Part shown: positions 25,473-33,485 of the stretch, piece after piece
Layout of the letters: each line of letters begins with the position of its first letter
Position numbering within the stretch: the stretch's first letter is position 1
Source of the DNA: Acidovorax sp. FHTAMBA
GTDB taxonomy: Bacteria > Pseudomonadota > Gammaproteobacteria > Burkholderiales > Burkholderiaceae_C
Direction of reading: 5' to 3'
Assembly: GCF_038958875.1 (NCBI RefSeq)
Contig: NZ_CP152407.1
Span: forward strand, 4,404,501 to 4,468,500
DNA length: 64,000 nt
Program-made: the position numbers and the translations under genes
Notes under the pieces: generated by a model
Told to the model about the DNA's origin: nothing
Seen by the model: only the letters and a program-made list of their open reading frames with translations
Database searches by the model: none

Positions 25473-26308
25473 CGTTTTGTCTCCTTGTGGATGGTGGGTG
25501 CCCGCCGGTCGGCGCGGGTGGCCTCGGCCCAGCGCACCTGGCACACCGTGGCCTCGTGCAGCAACGCCTGCGCCAGTGCGGCCTCGCGGGTGAGAATGCG
25601 CTCGTTCAGCGCGGCAATGCTGAGGGCTGCCACCGGCCGGCCTTCGGCATCGAGGATGGCCACACCAATACCGCCCATGCGCTCCACGACCACATCCAGC
25701 AGCACGGCATAGCCGCGTTCCCGTGCCTGCGCAACGCGCTCGCGCAGCAGCGCCGGGGTGATGCGCGGGTAGCGTTCGAGCTGCCCGCTCAGGGTTTCCA
25801 GGGCAGCTTCGCGCTCGTCGTCGGGCAGCCAGGCCAGCAGCGCGAGGCTGCCTGCACCCACCCCCAGCGGGCGGCGGCTGCCCACGTTGAGATAGTTGGC
25901 CCGGATGGGGTAGGTGCCTTCCTCGACGTCGATGCACAGAGATTCGACGCCGCTGCGGATCGACAACACCACGCTGTCCTGGAACACCCCCGCCAGACGC
26001 ATCAGGCTCGGGCGTGCCAGGGGGCGGGGGTCAAAACGCCGCAGCGCAGCAGCCCCCAGCACCGTGAGCTCCGGGCCCAAGGTGAATTCCTTGCTCTTCG
26101 CGTCGCGCGCCACAAAGCCTTCGCGCGCCATCACATCCAGCAGGCGCAGCGCTGTCGCCTTGTCCAGATCGGCAGCGGCTGCAATGTCGGTCAGGCGCAC
26201 GCCACCGCCCTCGGACATCACCCGCAGCACGCGCATCGCGCGCTCCACGGAGGAGGTGCTGCCTCGCTCATGGGTGATGACGGCTTTGGGACGTGCTGGG
26301 GATGGCAT
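25469..26308 (-). CDS. IclR-family transcriptional regulator
   Basis: A 279-residue regulator: N-terminal winged helix (about 18-80; MRVLRVMSEGGGVRLTDIAA then KATALRLLDVMAREGFV) and a C-terminal effector domain (about 95-265; GSLALLAWLPDDERE, VLLDVVVERMGGIGVAILD). Its stop overlaps the start of the thiolase-like gene, so it is the first cistron of that operon and likely autoregulates it. The effector is presumably the acid or CoA ester metabolised by the operon. Confidence 0.92.
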   Translation of the reverse strand: MPSPARPKAVITHERGSTSSVERAMRVLRVMSEGGGVRLTDIAAAADLDKATALRLLDVMAREGFVARDAKSKEFTLGPELTVLGAAALRRFDPRPLARPSLMRLAGVFQDSVVLSIRSGVESLCIDVEEGTYPIRANYLNVGSRRPLGVGAGSLALLAWLPDDEREAALETLSGQLERYPRITPALLRERVAQARERGYAVLLDVVVERMGGIGVAILDAEGRPVAALSIAALNERILTREAALAQALLHEATVCQVRWAEATRADRRAPTIHKETKR

Positions 26309-26315
26309 GGATAGA

Positions 26316-26332
26316 GTTTCTTTCGATGAAAC
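26316..26332. promoter_or_regulatory. Possible IclR operator in divergent promoter gap
   Basis: GTTTC-tttcgat-GAAAC starts eight bases upstream of the IclR start codon; a related half-site GTTTCATC lies at 26391. The 222-base gap to the histidine phosphatase gene is AT-richer than its surroundings, as expected for promoters. Inverted repeats of this size suit IclR dimers, but binding is unproven. Confidence 0.4.
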
Positions 26333-26530
26333 TGTTTGTGTGTCATCAATCTATGCGCTTGCCCACCAGCAGTCAAAACAGTCCCTGCAAGTTTCATCAA
26401 GCAAAACTTTTGATCTGCAGAAAACTCTGGCGGTGGGCGGTCTGTGCGTTGTGTTTATGGCGCACGACTCAACGGTCGAAGTCGCCGCAGTGACAAAGGC
26501 GCTTTCACACCGAAAGCCACAATCTGCGCC

Positions 26531-27202
26531 ATGGGAACCCTCTACCTTGTGCGCCACGGCCAGGCCTCGTTTGGCGCTGCAGACTACGACCAGCTCAGCC
26601 CCCTGGGCCGCCAGCAGGCAGTGCGCCTGGGCGAACACTGGCGCGCACGAGGGATGGCGTTCGACGCGGTCATCACCGGCACGCTGCGCCGCCACACGCA
26701 AACGCTGGAAGGCATTGCCGAAGGCCTGCAGACCGCGCCCGAGGTACTGCAGTTACCAGGACTCAACGAATACGACAGCCACGCCCTGATCGCGGCCATC
26801 CACCCCCAGCCCCTGGGCCCGGCCGACACTCCCGAGCGCTACCGCGCGCACTTTCGTGTTCTGTGTGACGCGCTGGCGCAGTGGATGGCGGGTGTCATCA
26901 GCCCCCAGGGCATGCCGACATGGAACGAGTTTTCAGCCGGGGTGCGCAGCGCGCTGGACCATGTGCGCCACCACCATGCAGGCCAGAACGTGCTGCTGGT
27001 GAGCAGCGGCGGCCCCATTTCCACGGCCGTGGGCGAGGTGCTGGGCACGGCGCCCGAGGTGACGATTGCGCTGAACATGCGCATCCGCAACAGCGCGGTG
27101 ACGGAGTTCTCGATTGCGCCCAAGCGCTTGATGCTGCAGACGTTCAACACGCTGCCGCACCTGAACGAGCTGGAGCATGCGCAGTGGATCACGCACGCCT
27201 GA
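26531..27202 (+). CDS. Histidine phosphatase family protein
   Basis: A 223-residue protein with the branch-1 histidine phosphatase motif LYLVRHGQASF near the N-terminus, the second arginine region (AVITGTLRRHTQTLEGI) and the late histidine in VLLVSSGGPIS, where the usual SHG is replaced by SGG. This last change removes the second catalytic-pocket histidine, which is seen in some divergent family members and lowers the certainty that it is an active phosphatase. The ATG at 26531 begins directly before the motif. Single gene, substrate unknown. Confidence 0.85.
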   Translation: MGTLYLVRHGQASFGAADYDQLSPLGRQQAVRLGEHWRARGMAFDAVITGTLRRHTQTLEGIAEGLQTAPEVLQLPGLNEYDSHALIAAIHPQPLGPADTPERYRAHFRVLCDALAQWMAGVISPQGMPTWNEFSAGVRSALDHVRHHHAGQNVLLVSSGGPISTAVGEVLGTAPEVTIALNMRIRNSAVTEFSIAPKRLMLQTFNTLPHLNELEHAQWITHA

Positions 27203-27225
27203 GGGCATTATTCTTGGTCTTTTCG

Positions 27226-27275
27226 GGCCCTGGCGCCCGTGCATAAAGCGCCAATAGCTATTATATTTATAGCAA
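27226..27275. repeat. Dispersed palindromic repeat, family A, copy 4 (degenerate)
   Basis: Inverted orientation, partial. GCATAAAGCGCCAATAGCTA is followed by an AT-rich stretch. It lies in the gap between the convergent phosphatase and creatininase-family genes. Confidence 0.6.
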
Positions 27276-27281
27276 TTCGCT

Positions 27282-28151
27282 TTAACGCAGCCCGGGCCCG
27301 TCCGCCAAGGTAGACAGCGGCAGCGCCTGCAGCTCCTGCAGCAGCACCACCAGTTGCCCCGCAGCGGCATCCACCACCGCCCGCCCCTTGTCCACCGAGG
27401 CTCCAGCCGCGTTGCCCACGGCGCCCGCCGGGTGGTAATCCTGCATTTGCCAGCCCAGCTTGGCGCTTTTGCCGTTGCCCAGGATGGCGTAGCGCTCCGA
27501 CCGGTTCTGGGAGGTGGAGCGGAAGTTTTGCGCGTGCTCCATGTGCACCGTGGCGGGCGCCAGGTGCAGCATCATGGAGGTCTCGATCTCGCCCGCATGG
27601 ATGCCAAAGCGGTGCTCCTGGGCGCTGAACTGGCCCGCCACCGACTCGGGCAGCGGCAGGCTGAACCAGCTGGCGCTGTAAACGATGAGATCGCAGCGGC
27701 TGCGCAGCTCGCGCGCCACGATGTCCATCACGCTGACCTGGCCGCCGTGGCCGTTGAACATCAGCAGCTTCTTGACGCCCGCGCGGGCCACACATTCACC
27801 AATTTCCGTCCACAGCGCAATCACCGTGGCAGGGGACAACGTGAGCGTGCCGGGAAAGCGGATGTGCTCGGGGCTCAGGCCCACGTTCTGCGGGGGCAGG
27901 AACAGCACCGGCAAATCGGCGGGCAGCTGCGGCAGCGCGGCATCGATCACCCCCTGCAGCAGCGTGGCATCGACCGACAGGGGCAGGTGCGGCCCATGCT
28001 GCTCGATGGCCGCCACCGGCAGCACAGCCACCACCTGGTCTGCTTGGCCGCTGTGATGCAGCGCGGCAAAGTCGCGGGTGGTCAGGTCCGCCCAGAAGCG
28101 CGAGGGCAAGGCCAGGGCGGAGGAAGTTGGGGGCACGGCGGCAGCGGTCAT
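27282..28151 (-). CDS. Creatininase-family amidohydrolase
   Basis: A 289-residue member of the creatininase/MftE/FAPy-deformylase family. The metal-site motifs are visible: LPVAAIEQHGPHLPLSVDA (Glu, His, Asp) near residue 48, LLMFNGHGGQ near 130, and IHAGEIETSMML near 185. Members hydrolyse amides such as creatinine, or act in cofactor maturation (MftE). No mycofactocin or creatine genes are nearby, so the substrate is unknown. Confidence 0.88.
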   Translation of the reverse strand: MTAAAVPPTSSALALPSRFWADLTTRDFAALHHSGQADQVVAVLPVAAIEQHGPHLPLSVDATLLQGVIDAALPQLPADLPVLFLPPQNVGLSPEHIRFPGTLTLSPATVIALWTEIGECVARAGVKKLLMFNGHGGQVSVMDIVARELRSRCDLIVYSASWFSLPLPESVAGQFSAQEHRFGIHAGEIETSMMLHLAPATVHMEHAQNFRSTSQNRSERYAILGNGKSAKLGWQMQDYHPAGAVGNAAGASVDKGRAVVDAAAGQLVVLLQELQALPLSTLADGPGLR

Positions 28152-28191
28152 GCCGCGATGTTAGCTGCGGTCTAAGCCACGCACGCACGCC

Positions 28192-28539
28192 CTATCGCAG
28201 CGCCGTGGTGATGAGCCAGTACACACCATGGCCCGCGCCCAGTGCCAGCAGCAGCGCCAGTGCCGCACCGCTGGCGCGGGTGGGCAGGCCACAGTGCCGC
28301 TGCCACGCGCGCACCCCCAGCGCCACGACAGCACTGGCAGCGGCCAAGACCGCCCAGAGCATCCACACCAGCCCCCGACCCATGCAGCCAAAACTTTCGC
28401 AATACAGCGTGAAGCCGTAGTACGACAGTGCCACCAGCACCGCACACAGCGCGAGCAGCAGGCCGTCCAGCACCCGCCCCATCCGCTGCGCCCTGCGCGA
28501 AGGGGGTGTGGCGGCGGCGTGGGAAGCAGGTGCGTTCAT
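28192..28539 (-). CDS. Small membrane protein of unknown function
   Basis: A 115-residue protein with a short polar N-terminus, then three predicted transmembrane helices (about 24-42 with LLLALCAVLVALSYYG, 55-72 with MLWAVLAAASAVVALG, 90-112 with ALALLLALGAGHGVYWL). Two cysteines lie in the first loop (LYCESFGCMGRG). I know no family for it. The ATG at 28539 is preferred over an upstream in-frame start. It is encoded divergently from the AlaX gene, 82 bases away. Confidence 0.6.
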   Translation of the reverse strand: MNAPASHAAATPPSRRAQRMGRVLDGLLLALCAVLVALSYYGFTLYCESFGCMGRGLVWMLWAVLAAASAVVALGVRAWQRHCGLPTRASGAALALLLALGAGHGVYWLITTALR

Positions 28540-28621
28540 GAAAGCCTCAGCAGGGGATGCGGGCCAGCATAGCGCCGGGTTGCACACAACGTGCCGCCGC
28601 CCGTCCCGCTACCATCACCGC

Positions 28622-29374
28622 ATGACCCAAGATCTCTTCCGCCAAGACGCCTACCTGCGCGAATGCAGCGCACACATCACCGCCGTCACCGATGCCGGCA
28701 TCGTGCTGGACCAGACCGTGTTCTACCCCCTGGGCGGCGGCCAGGCCGGTGACAGCGGCGTGCTGGTGCTGGCCGACGATACCGAGATCGCCATCGCCGA
28801 CACCCGCAAGGGCAAGGACGCCGAAGGCAACCCCACCAGTGACATCGTGCACATCCCCGCCCCCGGGCAGGAAGAGAGCTTGGCGCAGGTGGCGCCGGGC
28901 GCTGCCGTCACGGCCCGCATCGACTGGGAGCGCCGCCACCGCATGATGCGCCTGCACACCACCAGCCACCTGCTGTGCCATGTGGTGCCGCAGCTGGTCA
29001 ACGGCTGCTCCATCACGCCCGACTATGCGCGGCTGGACTTTGCGATGACCGACCCGCTGGACAAGGAGCAGCTGACCGCCGCCATCGCCACCCTGGTGGC
29101 CGCTGCGCACCCGCTCACCGTGGCCTCGATCAGCGACGAAGAACTGGACGCCAACCCCGCGCTGGTCAAAAGCATGAGCGTGCAGCCCCCGCGCGGCACC
29201 GGGCGCATCCGCACCATCCGCATCGGTGGCGAAGACAACGCGCCGCTGATCGACCTGCAGCCCTGTGGCGGCACGCATGTGGCCAACACGTCGGAGATCG
29301 GCGCCATCGTGGTGACCAAAATCGAGAAAAAGAGCGCAACGACTCGACGGGTGGTACTGGGCTTTGCTCAGTGA
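28622..29374 (+). CDS. Alanyl-tRNA editing protein, AlaX type
   Basis: A 250-residue free-standing homologue of the AlaRS editing domain, which removes serine or glycine wrongly attached to tRNA-Ala. The zinc ligands are present: His112 and His116 (LHTTSHLLCH), and Cys215 and His219 (PCGGTHV). The N-terminal beta barrel (VFYPLGGGQAGDSGVL) marks it as the AlaXM type. ATG 28622 is the natural start. The gene stands alone. Confidence 0.92.
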   Translation: MTQDLFRQDAYLRECSAHITAVTDAGIVLDQTVFYPLGGGQAGDSGVLVLADDTEIAIADTRKGKDAEGNPTSDIVHIPAPGQEESLAQVAPGAAVTARIDWERRHRMMRLHTTSHLLCHVVPQLVNGCSITPDYARLDFAMTDPLDKEQLTAAIATLVAAAHPLTVASISDEELDANPALVKSMSVQPPRGTGRIRTIRIGGEDNAPLIDLQPCGGTHVANTSEIGAIVVTKIEKKSATTRRVVLGFAQ

Positions 29375-29552
29375 GCGCAGCGACGAGCACGCTCCTCAAA
29401 TGTCAACAATCTTGAGCCGCCGCAGCCCCCGGTTGCAATGGCTTACCCCGCCAGACCCACAACGGGGACAATAGCGGCCCGCGCGCGCGGCCTTTTTTGG
29501 ACTTCTTGCACCCGGCTTCCTGGGGCTGCGGCGCTCACTTTTGCCTGCCGCC

Positions 29553-32500
29553 ATGCCGATCTCTCTGCGCTCCGTCTCGTCTGCCTCCCTGCGCCAGCAC
29601 CGCTGGTTCCGCCCTGTCGTCCGCGCGCTGGCGGGTTTGATCGTCCTGTGGCTGGTCACCTGGCTGGCCATTCCGCCGCTGGTCAAGGGGCCGCTGGAGC
29701 GCATTGCGTCCGAACAACTGGGCCGCACCGTCACCGTGGGTGGCATCGACTTTGAGCCCTGGAGCCTGGAATTCGCGCTGCGCGACGTGGCCGTGGCGGG
29801 TGCCAACGGCGCGCCCCCGCAGCTGACCATTGGCCGCGTCTATGCCGATGGCGAGTTGCAATCCCTGCTGCGCCTGGCGCCCGTGGTGGACGCCTTCACC
29901 ATTGAAAACCCCGTGCTGCGCATCACCCACCTGGGTGACGGCCGCTATGACGTGGACGACATCATCACCAAGGTCACCGCGCCCCAAAGCGAACCCGAGA
30001 CCGACACCGGCCCCGCACGGCTGGCGCTGTACAACCTGGCGCTGACGGGCGGAAGCATCGACTTCATTGACAACACCGTCCGCGAGACCCACGAGGTGCG
30101 CGCGCTGGCGCTGCAAGTGCCGTTCATCAGCACGCTGCCCTCGCAGCGGGAGGTGAAGGTGGAGCCCCACCTGGCGTTCACGCTGGATGGCAGCCGGTTT
30201 GACTCGTCTGTCCAGAGCACACCGTTTGCACAGACTGGCCATGCCGATGCACAGATCCAGCTCCAGGGCCTGAACCTCGCGCCCTATCTGGGTTACCTGC
30301 CCGCGAATCTGCCCGTCAAGGTGTTGGGCGCCACGCTGGATGCGGATGTGAAGGTGGCCTTCGAACAGCACCCGCGCATGGCCGTGAAGCTGACCGGCAC
30401 CGTGCAAGCCAGCGGCGTACGCATCGCTGACCGCCAGGGCGCCGACCTGCTGAGCTATGAGCGGCTGAAGATCGACATGGCCGATGTGCGCCCGCTGGAG
30501 CAGATCGTGCGCCTGCAGCATGTGGAGCTGACGGCGCCCGTGGTGACCGCCACGCGCGATGCGAACGGGCAGGTCAACCTGGCGCAACTGGCAGCGCCCG
30601 CCCCGCAGCCAGCGGCGGCCCAGGGCACGACCACCGCACCTGCGGCAACTTCATCTGCTGAACCGGCGTCTTCGCCTGCGGCCGGGGCCAGCGCAGCATC
30701 CGCCACAGCGCCCCCCGCATCCACGGGCAAAGCCAAGGCGAAGACAGCCGCCCCCGCCTGGGCGGTCGAAGTCGCCTCGGTCGCGGTGCGCGGGGGCACC
30801 CTGCGCTGGGCCGACGCCACCACGCGCCCCGCTGCCGCCCTGCAGGCCACCGACATCACGCTGGATGCGGCCGACGTCGCCCTGCCCTTTGCCAAGGACA
30901 ACGCCAAGCCCTTCAGCTTCAAAGGCGGGCTCAACCTGCAGGGCAGCACACTCAGCTTCACCGGCGAAGCCACGGACCAGAAGGCCCAGGTCAATGCCAC
31001 CCTGAACGCCCTGGCCCTGCAACTGGCGGCACCCTACCTGGCCCAGACGCTGGAGCCCACGGTGACCGGCCAGCTCAGCGGCGATGTGGGACTGCTGTGG
31101 CAAGCGCGCACGCCACAGGCCGCGCAGGCGGGCGTCACCGGCGTCACCCTCAAGGCGGGCCCCCTGGCGCTGGAGCAACTGGCCGTCAAGCAGGGCAAGA
31201 CCACCTTGGCCAGCCTGGGCAAGCTCGACATTGCCGGGGCCGAAGTGCCTCTGGACGCACGCACCGCCAACCTTGAGCGCCTGGCCATCAGCCAGCCGCA
31301 ACTGGCGGTGGAACGGGGCGCGGACGGGCGCTGGATGTTCGAGCGCTGGCTCAAGGCGGCACCCGCCGCGCAAGGCAGCGCAACGACCGACCCAGCCCCC
31401 GCCAGCAACGCCGCGCCCTGGAAGCTGCGCGTGGCCGATTTCTCGGTGCAAGGCGGCACCGTCTCGCTGGCCGACAACGCCCAGCCGCGCCCCGTGGCGC
31501 TGGACGTGACGGCCCTGGGCATCACCGCCCGCAACCTGGCCACCGATGGCAGCAAACCTGAAGCCTTCACGCTCACCGCCCGCGCCGCCGCACCGGGCAA
31601 GGGCAGCAAGGCCGCGCCGGGCAAGCTCGACTACCAGGGCACGCTGGCCCTGCAGCCGCTGGCCACCCAGGGCAAGCTCGACGCCACCCGCCTGCCGCTG
31701 CACGCACTGGACGGCTACCTGGCCAGCCAACTGTCGGTAGAACTGCTGCGCGCCGATGTGGGCTACCGCGGCCAGGTGGCCCTGGCGCAGACCGACAAAG
31801 GAGTCAGCCTGCGTCTGAGCGGTGATGCCGTGGTGGAAGAACTGCAGGCCAACAGCACGGCCGCCTTCACCCCCAAGACCGAGGCCCAGGTGGGTGAGGA
31901 ACTGCTGGCCTGGAAGAGCCTGAACCTGCGCGGCCTGGCCGTGGCCACAGCCCCCGGCACCGCGCCGCGCGTGGAGGTCAAGGAGACCAGCCTGGTGGAC
32001 TTTTTTGCCCGGGTCACCATCAACGAGGCCGGCCGCATCAACCTGAGCGACATTGCCAAGACCCCGGCCGAGGCACGGGCGGCCAATGCGGCCAGCACGG
32101 TCGCCCCCACCGCGCCGGCTCCCGCCACAGCGGCATCGGCCGCGCCCACTACTGCCACTGCACCCACCGCCGCCGTGGCCCAGGCCGACCCGCTGGCCCC
32201 TGTGGTGGCCTTTGGCCCCGTGAGCCTGGTCAATGGCCGGGTAGCGTTCTCCGACTTTTTCATCAAGCCCAATTACTCGGCCGACCTGTCCGATCTGACC
32301 GGCAAGCTCAGCGCGTTCTCGTCCGAAGCCTCGGGTGGCGAGCCCGTGCTGGCCGACCTGGAGCTGCGCGGCCGCGCCGAGGGCTCGGCATCGCTCGAAG
32401 TCACCGGCAAACTCAACCCGCTGGCCAAACCGCTGGCCCTCGACATCGTGGGCAAGGTGCGCGACCTGGAGCTGCCCCCGCTCACGCCCTATTCCGTCAA

Positions 32501-33374
32501 ATACGCGGGCCATGGCATCGAGCGCGGCAAGCTCAGCGTGGACGTGAACTACAAGGTGCTGCCCAATGGCCAGCTCACCGCCAGCAACCGGCTGGTGCTC
32601 AACCAGCTGACCTTTGGCGAGCCCGTGGAGGGCGCGCCCAACAGCCTGCCCGTGAAGCTGGCCGTGGCCCTGCTGGCCGACCGCCAGGGCGTGATCGACC
32701 TGGACCTGCCCATCAGCGGCTCGCTCAACGACCCGCAGTTCCGCATCGGCCCGGTGATCGGCAAGATCATCGTCAACCTCATCGGCAAGGCGCTGACCTC
32801 GCCCTTCAGCCTGCTGGCCAGCGCGTTGGGCGGGGGCGACGAGATGAGCCACGTGCCCTTTGCCCCCGGCAGCGCCACGCTCACGCCCGAGGCGCAGCAG
32901 AACCTGGACAAGGGGGCCAAGGCCCTGGCCGACCGCCCCGCGCTCAAGATCACTGTGACCGGCACGGCCAGCCTGCAGGACGAGCGCGAAGGCCTGCAGC
33001 GCGAAAGCCTGCAACAACGGGTGCTGGCCGAAAAACGCCGCGCCAATCCGGGCGACACCGCCCCCGTGTCGGCCGCCGGATACCCCGCCCTGCTCAAGGA
33101 GGTGTACCGCCGCGCCGACATGCCCAAGCCGCGCAACCTGGTCGGCCTGGCCAAGGACCTCACCGTGCCCGAGATGGAAGCCCTGCTGCTGGCCCACCAG
33201 CCCGCCACCGAGGCCATGGCCGCCGAGCTGGCCACGCAGCGCGGCCAGGCGATCCGCGCGTACCTGGTGGCACAAAAGCTGCCGGTGGAGCGACTGTTTG
33301 TGGCGGCGCCCAAAGCGGGCAAACAAGCCGAAAAGTGGACACCCCGTGCGGATTTGAGCCTGGCGACACAATAG
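29553..33374 (+). CDS. Large DUF748/AsmA-like envelope protein
   Basis: A 1273-residue protein with one N-terminal membrane anchor (LAGLIVLWLVTWLAIPPLV, residues about 26-45) and a long repetitive beta-rich body of the AsmA/DUF748 type (repeats such as ALRDVAVAGANGAPPQLTIG). Ala/Pro/Thr-rich linkers occur at about 350-400 and 845-880. The last part (VPFAPGSATLTPEAQQNLDK, then LKITVTGTASLQDE) is the usual DUF748 C-terminus with OmpA-like character. AsmA-like proteins are thought to bridge the periplasm and move lipids. It starts at ATG 29553; TTG 29541 is also in frame. Confidence 0.85.
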   Translation: MPISLRSVSSASLRQHRWFRPVVRALAGLIVLWLVTWLAIPPLVKGPLERIASEQLGRTVTVGGIDFEPWSLEFALRDVAVAGANGAPPQLTIGRVYADGELQSLLRLAPVVDAFTIENPVLRITHLGDGRYDVDDIITKVTAPQSEPETDTGPARLALYNLALTGGSIDFIDNTVRETHEVRALALQVPFISTLPSQREVKVEPHLAFTLDGSRFDSSVQSTPFAQTGHADAQIQLQGLNLAPYLGYLPANLPVKVLGATLDADVKVAFEQHPRMAVKLTGTVQASGVRIADRQGADLLSYERLKIDMADVRPLEQIVRLQHVELTAPVVTATRDANGQVNLAQLAAPAPQPAAAQGTTTAPAATSSAEPASSPAAGASAASATAPPASTGKAKAKTAAPAWAVEVASVAVRGGTLRWADATTRPAAALQATDITLDAADVALPFAKDNAKPFSFKGGLNLQGSTLSFTGEATDQKAQVNATLNALALQLAAPYLAQTLEPTVTGQLSGDVGLLWQARTPQAAQAGVTGVTLKAGPLALEQLAVKQGKTTLASLGKLDIAGAEVPLDARTANLERLAISQPQLAVERGADGRWMFERWLKAAPAAQGSATTDPAPASNAAPWKLRVADFSVQGGTVSLADNAQPRPVALDVTALGITARNLATDGSKPEAFTLTARAAAPGKGSKAAPGKLDYQGTLALQPLATQGKLDATRLPLHALDGYLASQLSVELLRADVGYRGQVALAQTDKGVSLRLSGDAVVEELQANSTAAFTPKTEAQVGEELLAWKSLNLRGLAVATAPGTAPRVEVKETSLVDFFARVTINEAGRINLSDIAKTPAEARAANAASTVAPTAPAPATAASAAPTTATAPTAAVAQADPLAPVVAFGPVSLVNGRVAFSDFFIKPNYSADLSDLTGKLSAFSSEASGGEPVLADLELRGRAEGSASLEVTGKLNPLAKPLALDIVGKVRDLELPPLTPYSVKYAGHGIERGKLSVDVNYKVLPNGQLTASNRLVLNQLTFGEPVEGAPNSLPVKLAVALLADRQGVIDLDLPISGSLNDPQFRIGPVIGKIIVNLIGKALTSPFSLLASALGGGDEMSHVPFAPGSATLTPEAQQNLDKGAKALADRPALKITVTGTASLQDEREGLQRESLQQRVLAEKRRANPGDTAPVSAAGYPALLKEVYRRADMPKPRNLVGLAKDLTVPEMEALLLAHQPATEAMAAELATQRGQAIRAYLVAQKLPVERLFVAAPKAGKQAEKWTPRADLSLATQ

Positions 33375-33485
33375 GCGGCTGGCTGGCGGAAGGTTCCGGG
33401 GAATCCCCCCGCCAGTCTGATCGCCCCGCAGGCAGCTCGCTGGGCGCCGGAACCAAACCCGTCAGCCCCGCTCCCACACTGCACC

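Noticed and set aside
30651..33371. 906-codon open frame antisense to the DUF748 gene
   Set aside because: It has no recognisable domain, is rich in Gly, Ala, Arg and His as expected for a high-GC shadow frame, and lies opposite a gene with clear family features.
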